Of a stretch of DNA of 64,000 nt, positions 11,711 through 23,280 are shown one piece after another; within the stretch, counting starts at the first letter, position 1, and each line of letters opens with the position of its first letter. Below the pieces are notes generated by a model. It made no database searches. It saw nothing but the letters and a program-made list of their open reading frames with translations, and had not been told where the DNA came from. The position numbers and the translations under genes are program-made. Source of the DNA: Portunus trituberculatus (lineage: Eukaryota > Arthropoda > Malacostraca > Decapoda > Portunidae); assembly GCF_017591435.1 (NCBI RefSeq), contig NC_059300.1, forward strand, positions 15,537,341 through 15,601,340, given 5' to 3'.

Positions 11711-11935
11711 GACATCGTCGATGGCGGATGTGGTCGCTGAGCTCCAGAGCAATCATCTCTAATTCTACAGTTACAATTGCCTAAGAGTAACCAAGGTGGG
11801 AAAGGAGCTGGTAATGTTTGTCCCGTCTCCATATAGTCATGTTAACTGTTGATTAGCAAAATAATGTCCAGGAAGGTGAATATAAACTGTAGCCTGCGTT
11901 TGAGCCATCAGCTGGTTTGTTTACATCTGCGCAAC

Positions 11936-12817
11936 ATGGCGGCCGTGAACTCGAAAGATGAATCAGACTTCACAGGATTTCAAGGAATAATGGAGAAGAG
12001 CGCTTATGTGAAGAAAATTCTGGAGTTGGAAGGTAAAATTGAAAAACTGTTTGAAAAGTATGGGGCCTGGAAACGAGTTATGACAATGTAATGAAAGAGT
12101 GTGCTGATATGAAGAAGGAAAATGAAGTACTGAAAGAGGAAGTTAAGCTAATTAAAGTGAATTGCGAAAAATGTGGAGAATCTCTAGGAAAAGTGATGGA
12201 GAAGCAGGCTGAATGGAAAAAAGTCAGGAAGTGGAAAGAAAGGAGGTAAATTACAAAGTTGCAAGTCTGGAAAAGGAAATCAAAGAGTCTGGGGAGAAAA
12301 CTTTGGGCCTTGCTGAAATTATAGATCAACAGATCATAGAAGAGAAGATTGCTGAGAAAGTGGTGAAGGTTATTAAGTCAAATGAGACATTGGTGAGGAA
12401 ACTGTAGACAAAAAGAGATGTGTGGTGATATTTGGTGTGGAGGAGGATAAGACACCGAGTAAAATGGAGAGAGAGAAAAACATAAAAAAGGTGATAAATA
12501 ATATCATTAATGTGGTGCAGGAGGAGGGAAAAGACCTAGTACAAGAAATAGAGGACTTCCATAGAATTGGAAAGTTCACAAGAGAAGGTATGAGGCCAAT
12601 AAGAATCAAACTTAAGTCACAAAAGGATGTAGATGAATTGGTGGAGAAGTCATGGAGGCTAGCCCAGCAGGAAACAACAAGGAAGATTTGGTTGAGAAGA
12701 GATCTCGGTGAAAAGGAAAGAGAAATGTTAAATGAGTTGAGAAAGGAGGCTTTGAAAAAAATGAAGAGAGGACAGAAGAGGAGAAGAAAGAGTTTTTCTG
12801 GAGAATCTTGGATATGA
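11936..12817 (+). pseudogene. B1 ORF1, coiled-coil nucleic-acid-binding protein, frameshifted
   Basis: The ATG at 11936 begins MAAVNSKDESDF and is followed by a long heptad-rich coiled coil (KILELEGKIEKLFEKY and KEEVKLIKVNCEKCGESLG). Then come a CVVIFGVEED strand, a hinge and an RPIRIKLKSQKDVDELV segment resembling the RRM-like half of LINE ORF1 proteins, and a basic C-terminus rich in Lys and Arg. Such proteins coat LINE RNA. Frameshifts occur near 12062, 12212 and 12390. At each of these B2 has one base more or a different base, and B2 reads through, so B1 errors here may be sequencing noise. Confidence 0.8.
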
Positions 12818-12893
12818 GACTGAGGAAGTGGTTCATAACCCAGAAAAGTACAGCAAGAAAGGACTAAAGAAACTTACGTATGAGCGGAATGTA

Positions 12894-15690
12894 ATGTATT
12901 CCAACATAAATGGAGTGATATCGGGATTTTAGAACTCAACGATTACTTGAGGGACAAGAACCCAGATATTGTGGGTCTTACTGAAACAAAACTGAGAGAG
13001 GAGAAGACCTGATGATGGTTGGAGAAGGAAATATAATGTTTGGAAAAGAAATAGAGTAGGTAAGATGGGAGGAGGAGTGATGTTGCTGGTTAAAAAAGAT
13101 ATAAAGGTGGATCAAGTGAAAGAAGGTATGGGAAAGGCAGAAGTGCTAAAGATCAGAGCAGAAACTAATGAAGGAAAAAAGAGGCACTACATAGTGGTGT
13201 ATGTACCACCTAAGACAAATGCATGGTCAGTACAGGAATATGAAGAAATGATAAGTGATACAGGAACATGTCTGGAAGAAATGTTGGGTGGCTGTGAACG
13301 AACTATAATGATGGGAGATTTTAATTGTAAAGAGGTGTGTTGGGAGGACTGGTCAATGGAAGGATCAGAGACAACATGGGAAATACACTATTGACACTGG
13401 CAATGGAAAATGTGTTAACTCAGTGGGTCAAAGAAGATACTAGGTTTGGAGGAGAGGGAGCATCGTCAAGACTGGACTTGGTCTTTAGTACAGAGCCAAT
13501 GGTCATTGAGGAGATGAGGGTGGAGTGCCCTTTAGCAAAGAGTGATCATGCAGTTTTGGAGTTCAAGGTGATAGATGAAGAGAAATCTAGAAGAAATGAA
13601 GAATATAAAGTGGGAAGATGGAATTATGCCAAGACAGATTTTGGAAACCTAAAGAAATTCTTTCAAGAGACAAATTGGATGAAATTCAAGAGTGCTAAGG
13701 AGCAAATGAAAAGTGGAAGGAATTTATAAAATATACAAAGAAGGTGAGAAAAATTTGTACCAATAAGACAACATAGAGAAGTTGGAAAGCAGGACTGGTT
13801 TAACGATAGATGTGAAAAGGCTAGAACAAGAAAAGAGGATGCATGGAAGAGGTGGAGAAGGAAAAGACGGATTAAGCAGTGGGAAAGTTACAAAAGAGCA
13901 AGAAATGAATATGTGTTGATTAGAAGAGAAGAAAGAAAGAAACAAGAAAAGGATATAATTGATAAATGTAAAGACCAACCAAGGCTTTTTACAGACATGT
14001 GAACAACAACATCAAAAATAGAGAAAGTATTGAAAGTTTAGAAGTAAATGGAGTATGCAGTGAAGATCCCAGGAAATGGCAGAGGCTATGAATGGATGCT
14101 TTCGGAAGGTATTCACAAAGGAGACTGCTTTTGACAAACCACTGGTAATGGAACAGAAAGGGATTATGAAGGAGTTTCAAGTAACTGTGGAGGAGATCAA
14201 GAATATGATGGGGAGTTTAGAAGTGAGAAAAGCTGTGGGACCTGATGGGGTATCAGGATGGATTTTAAGAGAATGCAGGAGCAACTGGCAGAAAAAGTTT
14301 GTGAAGTAATTGATGCCTCATTAAGGGAAGGTGTAGTGCCCCAAGACTGGAAAAGAGCTAACATTGTCCCAATCTATAAATCAGGTAACAAGAGAGACCC
14401 ATTGAACTATAGACCAGTGTCACTTACAAGTGTGGTAGCTAAGATGTGTGAGAGGGTGGTGAAGAATAGATGGACAGACTTCTTGGAGAAAAATGACATA
14501 CTTTGTGAGTGTCAATTTGGTTTTAGAAAAGGGCGTTCATGCACGACAAACCTGATATGTTACTATTCGAGGGTGATAGATGTAATACAGGAAAGAGATG
14601 GTTGGGCTGATGGAATATATCTGGATTTAAAAAAGGCCTTTGATAAGGTACCACACCGGAGACTGATCTGGAAACTTGAAATGGTAGGAGGAGTGCATGG
14701 CAGTTTACTAAAATGGATGGAAGACTTTTGGTAGGAAGAGAAATGAGAACAATAATTAAGGACAGACCATCAGAATGGGGCTTGGTGGAGAGTGGAGTTC
14801 CACAGGGATCAGTGTTGGCACCAGTAATGTTCGCGGTCTACATAAATGACATGGTGGATGGGGTGTCCAGTTATGTGAGCCTATTTGCAGACGATGCAAA
14901 ATTGTTAAGAAAAGTGAGATGTGACAAAGATTGCGAACTACTCCAGGAAGACTTGGACAGAATATGGAAATGGAGCTGTACATGGCAAATGGAGTTCAAC
15001 ACGACAAAATGCAAGAAAATAGAGTTTGGCAAGAGTGAAAGAAGAATCAGGAGTATGTACAAGATAGGAAATGAAGACATAAAACCAGTCATGAAGAAAA
15101 AGACCTTGGGGTGACAATTACCAATGACCTATCGCCAGAGAGACATATAAACAAAATAATTGGAGAAGTATTGAACTTATTGAGGAACATAAGAGTGGCG
15201 TTCATATATTTAGATGAAGAAATGATGAAGAAAATAATTACTGCAATGATAAGACCGAGGCTTGAATATGCAACAATACAGTGGGCTCGAACTTAAAGAA
15301 ACACATAAGGAAACTAGAGAAAGTACAGAGGGCTGCAACAAAATGGTGCCTGACTTAAGAGATTTGACTTATGAAGACAGACTGAAAAGAATGCAACTTC
15401 CGACCCTGGAAAACAGAAGAGAAAGGGAGACCTGATAGCAATATACAGAGTGATGATTGGCATGGAAAAAATGGATAGGGAAGATCTGTGTATGTGGAAT
15501 GAAAGAATGTCGAGAGGGCATGGGAAAAAACTAAAATGGCCACTTATAGGAGAGATGTGAAAAATATAGCTTCCCTCATAGAAGGGTGGAAGCATGGAAT
15601 AGTTTAGACGTGGAAGTGGTCAACGCAAGGAATATTCATGATTTTAAGAAAAGCTGGACATTAATAGATATGGAGACGGGACAACACGAG
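12894..15690 (+). pseudogene. B1 ORF2, endonuclease-reverse transcriptase, frameshifted
   Basis: The endonuclease starts at MYSNINGVISG and includes PDIVGLTETKL, GGGVMLLVKKD, MGDFNCKEVCW (intact GDFN), RLDLVFS and KSDHAVLE. The reverse transcriptase includes AVGPDGVSGWIL, NYRPVSLTSVV, GFRKGRSCTTNL, LDLKKAFDKVPH, VPQGSVLAPVMF and an intact LFADDAKLL active site near 14880-14907. The C-terminus has RLEYATIQW, YEDRLKRMQLPTLE and a final helix ending near 15690. Frameshifts near 14075, 14280 and 14735 are also present in B2. Others, such as the one near 13378, are private. All catalytic motifs that can be seen are intact, so this is a recently active lineage. Confidence 0.85.
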
Positions 15691-15755
15691 CATAGCTCTT
15701 TTCCGTATGTTACAATTAGGTAAATACAATTAGGTAAATACACACACACACACAC

Positions 15756-15756
<1 letters not shown>

Positions 15757-15836
<80 letters not shown>
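15757..15836. repeat. (AG)n microsatellite after LINE B1
   Basis: About 38 AG units follow the short (AC)n tail of B1 after a GAAG transition. Confidence 0.97.
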
Positions 15837-15838
<2 letters not shown>

Positions 15839-18800
15839 GAGAGATGTGATAGGATCTAGGAGGGGGAGATGATAATATGTGATGAAAGGGAGGTGAGGGT
15901 TCAAGGTCAAGCTGTCAATCATGACTGTCTGCAATTAAACGTTTGTTTCTTGTTGTCCTCTTTTCTTGAAGTATCTGATTCTAATTCTCATCAAATTTAT
16001 GCCTGTAAGGATGTAATTGTTCCTGAAAAATTTCAGAGCTAAATGGCACATGACTCCCCTTGATGATTGGCCATATACTGAGTCACTGAGTGACCATGTG
16101 GTAATTTAGGGTCTGAAGGTTTCGGAGAGACAATAATCCCAAACTATATCCTGCACCTCTCCCCTTAAAGTCTGAGTTAAACTGCCTGTTTTTTTTTTTT
16201 TTTTTTTTTTTTTGAGGGTGGAATTTGTACAAGTCGGACCTTCCTATTTGTCAGACCAACCTTTCCCCTTTTTAGTCCGAGTTAGCAAGGGTCAACAATA
16301 TTTCAAAAAGGTTGGAGGAAAAATATTTTTAACGTCTTGTGTAAGAGTAAGTATTTTTGTCCTAATTTGTTTTACAAAATTATGAATTGCTACTCACTTG
16401 TCATATTTCAAATAATCAAAGGCTAAATTTCTATTTAACCTTAAGAATCACATAGTGTATATTGATAACGTACTTATGAACCAAGGCACTATCAAACAAA
16501 TCTATACAAAAATGTTGAAGTATTACAATGGAACAGTACCCAAACTTGAGTTGCACTTGTCAGATTCACCAGATATCGCATTATTTTACAGAAAAGGTGG
16601 TCAACTGGATATCATACATTTCTGGATATTCTACTATCACATACTGATATATTAAAATAACTCAAGTATTTTCAAATAAATACATATCTATGGCATAAAT
16701 GCCTTAATTAATGTTATAACCATGTATTTCTTTTTTTAATACTATCTCAATCCCTGGGACAAAAACTACTTAGTTACTCAATTGATACCTCAAAGTTAGT
16801 ATGATATTTTCTTTCCTTCTAGGCTAGGATGTAGATAACAAGAAATCATGAACATATGAAGTCATATGAATGAGTTTATTTTTCATACCTTAGGAATCAA
16901 AGTCTGATAATGTAATTGTCCGTTGCCAACCAATTTGTTTTAAAGAGACTTAACAGAGACCTAGCTAATAGACAGTGACAATCCTGATGAGTTCTGTTTA
17001 GTCTAAAGGCATATCATGTTGATGTTATGGCAAGACAAAGCTTAGAAACTCAGTGATAAAAGCAGTACAGCACCCTTGGCTTATTTCGGTTTTGGCCACA
17101 AATTTTCTTTTTTTCTCATTAAGAAAACCAAACAAAAATAGCTGTGTACTTTTCTTGTGAATCATTAACCTCAGCAGAGGAGAGGAGAAATGTGTGTTAA
17201 GGTTTTGTGTTGTATTAAAGTCTCCAAAAATTAAAGAGCTTGGTACACCAGGCAACTACTATGTTTTGCTCTATATAATGATGTTTGTTGTATAAACTCA
17301 AGCAACTGTAAAGAAATACCACAGTAAAATAACAATAGAAAACTACAGGAAGGAGTAAAAGCATGGCAAATCAATAAACATATCATGATATAGTGTTTTG
17401 AGATGACTGCTCTGTACTGCAAGACAATGATGATCCACTCCTGAATTAAACCAGCTGGCTAACGCTGAAAACTCATGAATTTGGGTACTCTCCTACTGTA
17501 TACATCTCAACATAATGATGATATAGAGATTACTTAGGAGATACCCACATGGATGTTTAGATCAATGGATGTTTACATCATGTGGCTGAAATCATACAAA
17601 ATGCAATACATTTGCTGTTGTCTACCCTGTGTGTAAGTACATGTAGGCCACTACTGACTATTCATGTAAGTACTTTTCTATAAAACAACGATGATGGTAT
17701 AGGTTAATACATAATATATAGTAAAGTAAAGCTAACAAAAAGTAAATGTATGTACTGCCTATCATATCCTTGTGGCCAAAATTTAGAAGTAATGACAAAT
17801 TAACCTGAAAGAATTAACATATATGTTTCTGACTTCATGATTGCACATTTTAGGAACTTCATCCAGGATACTAGAGTCAATAGTACAACTTTTTGTCTAA
17901 TTGGCTAAAGTTACTAATAGCTATCTACCTAAACAGCCATATATGGGACTTAATCACAAAGCTTTATCATTCCTACAGATTACTTTGTGAAGTTCCTCTT
18001 TCACATATGAATTCAATAATACACCTCAAGGATAACTATTACTGGTTAGTGAAATTGCTCGAATGACTCTGCTAAGGTCAATACTGTATTACCAATAGCT
18101 TTATATATAACTAAATGACTATTACTTTAAGTTCTAGCAGAAAGCCAATATTGTGTGGTTGCCCTGAACACTCATCCAAACCCTGGTGTCTCAGCTTCTC
18201 AATCTGCCCAGTCCCAGATGTGACTACTGTTTGAGGGAGCCACATGGTAAAATTTAAGCTAATCAACCTCCAAGTAAAGGTTAAGAGTCTATGAACTACA
18301 GATAAAGAGTTGGCTGTTCTACGCACGAATGGCAGCACAAGGGCAGCACCTCCTATCCACACAGGTCCTAGACCAAACATGCTGCCCCTGGCTCATCACT
18401 CCCTCGCCACCTGTGTGTGTGGTAACACACTATTCATTCAAGCTTGCTTCACTCACCTATGTCCATGTCTTGTCTGAATAGAGCATAAATCAATTCACAG
18501 CCAGTCCACAGAGGCAACAATAACAGCACCAGCAAATGCCATGTTATATAAATAAAAGTTTGATTGTGGTAATAAGAGCACATTGATTGTGATGGCTGAA
18601 ATTAAACTCATTTCCTCATTTTGGAAACTTTCAAAAGATATCCAGACTTTTACTCTTTCCTCCCATTAACCACAACTTACAAAAATTTACCAATATTACA
18701 TGAAGCTGTGCCATATGTACCAGCATGTAATGGTGAGTGGCTACTATATGTGTGTGGTACAAAATTGTTATTGAGAGGAAGAATCAATGGTACATCTTGT

Positions 18801-20249
18801 GTGGGCTGTGCTGTTTGTGCAAATAAATATCATAGCTGTTTCAGTTTTAAAAGATCACAGATTAGTACCAAAATAACATTATGATATTATTACACTACTT
18901 AATAAGTAGTTAAATGCAAATTCTTAGAACAGTGCATTTAAAATCATCCCTATTTGTATATCACTAAGGGTTCTTACAAACCAAACAAGTCACATTCAAG
19001 CTACAAGTCAATGGAAAACCACTATTTTCTAATCTATGAAGTCAGATATGCTTTCAAGTTTTCTTCATTGTATAGCAAGAAAATTCCACAATTTTAAGCA
19101 AGTCAGTAAAAATTTAGTAGTATAATAGAGCAGGCTACTGTAAGATCTAATGAACATGTTATTTCCTTTTTAATCCTCAATTCACAAGATATGCACGTTA
19201 GCTTTATACTAGAAATCTTCATAATCTAATATCCTACCTCATCAAAATGCAATTCTTATATCACACATATCCTTATGTCTTTAACATTACTTCCTCTAAC
19301 ACAATGTGTTTCATGAAATTCTTTTTAAACTTTTACCCCCATCACACACACAAAAAAAAGAGGTTTTAGCTACGTTTGAGGATAAATTACTTCATTATAT
19401 AATTTGTATTACAGGTAATCTAACTGAAAAGCAAATAAGCAAGATAGAAAAATGCATTGTGAAATGTACAATTTATGTAGATGACTAATAAGAAACAAAA
19501 TCCTTCACACAGACACTAGCCCTTCACTCACATTCACATATATTACCATGCCTCTTCTTTATTTAGATTAGTTGACTACATCCTGTCATTGCTTTATATT
19601 CAAAACTGTTCTTAATCCATAACAAATATTTGATGTCTTTGGACTTTTCCATACGCAAAATTCAATTGGTTTTCCATTGATATTATGTCAACTATATCTT
19701 ATTATTTTATGACATATGAATAAAAAGTTGGTAAAGATATAGAAATTTAATGTGAATGGTGAATGAAAGGTATAAACCAGTCTAACAAGAGCATTTTCAA
19801 GCTCATTTTACAGCTCATGAATCAAAAAAAGCATTTTCACAGCAAGCAATCACAAATCCCAAGTTTATTCCTATCATTTGTTATCCTCTTCCATTACTTA
19901 TATGATTAAAACTCTTCTGAATATTCAAACTAAATCCTTTTCTATCCACTGTACCTTTAGTACAAGCCTTTTAAGTTATTCTGATATTAGTTTAATTCTC
20001 CCTATTATAATGAAAGTAAATCACTATCTTAACCCCTTTAGTGATGAACTCTAGGTCTTTCATTTTTTTTCCTCAACATCTTTTGAAAATTACAATTATG
20101 AAAGTTTTTTACATTTTTCTAGTCTTTGGCAAACTTCCTATAATTAAGAATAAGAAAACCCTACAGTCTTAACACATATAATCATACAGATTGCCTTTAC
20201 ATTAAGCCAGCTTTTACAATATCATATCATCCTAGAAGTGGGTCATACA

Positions 20250-20253
<4 letters not shown>
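15837..20253. other. Mostly unique AT-rich intron DNA
   Basis: No LINE homology and no convincing coding frame. A TIR-like fragment with an internal poly-T lies at about 16150-16300 (AAGTCGGACC and TAGTCCGAGTTAGC segments) and resembles the inner end of the inverted repeat at 1190 and 2577. A minus-strand GTGAGT donor-like site after an ATG lies at 18451-18466 and is treated as a weak finding. Otherwise I see nothing. Confidence 0.5.

Positions 20254-20326
<73 letters not shown>
20254..20326. repeat. (AT)n microsatellite
   Basis: About 36 AT units. Confidence 0.97.
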
Positions 20327-20333
<7 letters not shown>

Positions 20334-20463
20334 TTAACTTCAATGTACCTTAAGAACTCCATTATCACTTGCCTTCTCCTTTTATGGTTTTCTTTTTCCT
20401 ATTCCTTCATATTTTTCTCAACTCTCCTCTAAATCTCCCACCATTCTTTTTTCAAAGATTTTT

Positions 20464-20465
<2 letters not shown>

Positions 20466-20535
<70 letters not shown>
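20466..20535. repeat. (AT)n microsatellite
   Basis: About 35 AT units, ending in an A/T-rich tract. Confidence 0.97.
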
Positions 20536-20538
<3 letters not shown>

Positions 20539-20799
20539 TTTTTTATTTATTTATTTTTTTATAGTTCACAGAACTGCTGCATCATTCATACTGTCACATT
20601 TAGCAAGCATAAGGGAAACTTTCAGTACTTCCTTATATAAATAGCTAAGTTGGTGAAGAATCAGCTATCCTAGTCAAAAGTTAAAAAATAAGAAAGTAAA
20701 TAAAATGATATTTAAACAGAATTTTTTTTGGCACACATATTTACATTCACATGAAATTCACTTTGTTAAGGTAGATTAGTAGCCTCTACGTTGAGAAAC

Positions 20800-21045
20800 T
20801 CTGACACACCATTAGGAAAGCCATGGTACAGTGAAACCATGCACACTTTGGGGTCCGAGGGGTCTCCAAGCGCATGGGTTCGAATCCTGGCCACAGTCAG
20901 AGTGTAGGTAGGGCTTCCTTATTCGAGGTAACAGTTTCCTAGCAGGTGGGCTTTCAGATAAGAGGTACTCCAAAAGTAACTCCTTTAGCCCATAAATTCT
21001 TGTGAAAAGCCCATATGGTAAAAAAAAAAAAAAAAAAAAAAAAAA
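20800..21045 (+). mobile_element. tRNA-derived SINE with poly-A tail
   Basis: A perfect B-box-like GGTTCGAATCC lies at 20878-20888, with a degenerate A-box (TGGTACAGTGAAA) about 54 bases upstream, so the first ~75 bases resemble a tRNA head. A tRNA-unrelated body of about 125 bases follows, and a run of about 24 A at 21020-21044 closes it. These are the features of an RNA polymerase III-transcribed SINE mobilised by LINE machinery. It is not a functional tRNA, since the anticodon arm does not fold clearly. Confidence 0.8.
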
Positions 21046-21840
21046 GGCTTTAACTGTTAGATTATGAGAATTGAATATTGGAATATAGTATGTTCATCAA
21101 TCCACTGCTCAAACTCAAGTGATGGTGCTATTAGCAATGTTAAGTTGGTTAAGCTAGATTTGAAAATACAAACAAGCCACTACTGTACTATTTTAGTATA
21201 CCTCAAGATTATTATTACTATTCCTTTTTTTTGTTGTTTACCACACACACACACACACATAATCTCATAAAATGGAGTGTCTTAATGGCTATGTAATTTT
21301 TCTTCAAGAAATCAAATTCACTGTAATGTAATCATGTTAATCATATTTATTCACATTACTGACTGTTATTTTTATGCAAATATCTATGTAACAAAAAATT
21401 TTGCTATTAATGAAAGCCAAAGATTTTCAGTTATCAATCTTGAGAAACAGAACTCACAAATAAATATACTATCCCAGTGCTCCAAATTGTCAAGTCATTC
21501 AGGTAAATATGACATCAGCATTCTAGGAAAGTATGCCAGACTGATTACGATTTTTTTTTTTCCCCCTTTACATCCAAGGATTATGATAAAGTATTGATCC
21601 AGCCTCTAAAAAAATTGCCTCCAACAGTGACTATTAGTTTAATTTAACATATATACAAATAGGGAAGAACTTTCTCTTAATCATATTTTCTTCCAGTATT
21701 TCTGTTCAGTCAAAATAAAATAAAATTAATTTACTTACACTTAATATCTTGATCATCATTCAGATTTCATTCACGATAAAGTTTATCCCTCACTTAGTAC
21801 TAACTTGGTGAACCAGTTTTGAGGAAGATAATTCTTGTCT
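21046..21840. other. AT-rich non-coding stretch
   Basis: No coding frame or element recognised apart from a short (CA)10-like tract at 21242-21260. Confidence 0.5.
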
Positions 21841-21844
21841 GATA

Positions 21845-21908
21845 CACTAACACAAACAAACACACACACCCCATCAAAACAGACAGACAGACACACACAC
21901 ACACACAC
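21845..21908. repeat. Interrupted (CA)n tract at the 5' edge of LINE C1
   Basis: CA-rich tracts with CAAA, CCCC and CAGA interruptions, ending in nine or so CA units. LINE C1 starts directly after it. Confidence 0.85.
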
Positions 21909-22245
21909 TCCACGCTCCGTGGAGAGTGGACGTGCCTCCTTGCTCAGAGTGTCGTCTAACTAACACTCCATACGCTAAACAATGTGCTTGGAGTGAGAAC
22001 CGTCACTAGTACAAAAGGTCAACCAGAGTGAGTGAATGAGTGTACAGAGTGAACGTAGCCTGGTGGAGTGTGCATAATAGCGATCGGAGGTGTTGGAGCC
22101 TCCGTGCTCCAGACGACAGCGGAAACAAACAAGGGCCAGCCATAAACAGCCGCCAAAACATTCCACCACACACACAAAGCTACCAGGCCTGGCCGCCATT
22201 GTACACCATCACACACCCACACGCTCCCAGGAAGAATGAAATGAA

Positions 22246-23210
22246 ATGGATAGACCTGTAAGGAATAAGTTACCAAATTCAAAATATGCCGATGAGGCCC
22301 AGGGAGCAAAACCAAAAGTGGCCATACAAAACATGAGTCCATCTTCAACAGGAGCAACAATGCAAGGAAGATTGGTTATGCTAGAAAAGAAATTTGACGA
22401 GTTGGTGAAGGAATTAAAAGTTCAGAGGAGTGAGGAGGAGCAGGATAGAGAATTCCGCAAGGCTTTGAAGGAAAAAGTTAAGAGACTGGACGAAAATGAA
22501 AAACGATTGGTGGATGAGAATGCACACTTGAGAGTGGAGGTTGAAAAATACAAGAGACGGTTGGAGGAGAAAATGGAGAAAGTTGTAAAGGAGAAAGATG
22601 ACTTTAAGGAAATGATCAGTGAGCAAAGTGAAAGGTTTGAAAGGGAGTGGGAAATGAAGAAAACACAATGGACTGAGTCAAGGGAAGCTAAGATGGTTGG
22701 TTTACAAGAAATAATTAAAGATCAGTTGAATGAAGACAAAAAAGAAAGGTCTAAGGAACTGGTTAATGTTATGAACAATAAGGAAACATTGATAAGAGAA
22801 ATAGCAGAAAAGAAGAAGAGTGTATTAATATTTGGGATGAAAGAACAAAATATAACATATAAGCCTAAGAGAATTAAAGAAGAATTAAAAATGGTAAGAG
22901 ATCTGTTCAAAAATCTAAATGATGAGGAAAAAAAAGACCTACAAGAAGAAGTGGAGGAGACTGGGTCCGTATAAGGAGGGAGTAAGGAGACCGATTAAAG
23001 TAGTACTGAAGTCACAACAATCTGCGGAGGACATTTTATATAGAACATCAAAATTAAGAGAGGTAGAAGGTTGTAAAGAGGTGTATGTAAGGAAAAATAG
23101 AAATGAGGAAGAGAGGAGAAGATATAAGGAATTGTTGGAAGAGGCGAGAAGGAAAAATGATGTGCGGTCTGAAGAGGAAAAAGAATTTTTTTTTTTTGGA
23201 GAGTTATAGG
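22246..23210 (+). pseudogene. C1 ORF1, coiled-coil protein, one frameshift
   Basis: The ATG at 22246 opens a 242-codon frame. Residues 45-190 are strongly heptad-patterned and charged (LEKKFDELVKELK, KEKVKRLDENEKRL, YKRRLEEKMEKV), a coiled coil for trimerisation as in LINE ORF1 proteins. A strand motif, SVLIFGMKEQ, follows at about 196-206. The frame shifts near 22960. The next frame (22919-23209) gives GPYKEGVRRPIKVVLKSQQ, an RRM-like basic segment, and ends in a Lys/Arg/Glu-rich tail with a run of Phe codons from a poly-T homopolymer. The role is LINE RNA binding. Start choice: this ATG follows a stop-rich 5' UTR. Confidence 0.8.
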
Positions 23211-23280
23211 AGAGTCAGAAAATGGTATGTGGAAAAAAGGAATGCGCAGGAACCCCTAGAGGGAGCAGTGGGTGGACTGT

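Larger units (their letters stand above)
11709..15756 (+). mobile_element. CR1/L2-like LINE copy B1, probably full length (family B)
   Basis: Contains a 5' UTR, a coiled-coil ORF1, an endonuclease, a reverse transcriptase and a C-terminal region. It ends with the tail AATTAGGTAAATAC twice, then (AC)n at 15740-15756. The protein is clearly diverged from family A but the tail is nearly the same. It begins right at the end of the (AC)n tail of A3. B2 (56181-59915) is an almost identical copy in the opposite orientation but lacks the first ~290 bases. Confidence 0.88.

Noticed and set aside
11534..11832. Cys-Val-rich frames over (AC)n, and similar at 55915-56285
   Set aside because: Translation of GT/AC repeats. 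The flanking residues belong to the antisense of LINE tails.
18111..18380. 89-codon minus-strand frame
   Set aside because: No recognised domain, no splice-site support and no repeat elsewhere.
20878..20888. tRNA gene
   Set aside because: Only the B box is convincing. The head continues into a SINE body and poly-A tail, and a cloverleaf could not be drawn.
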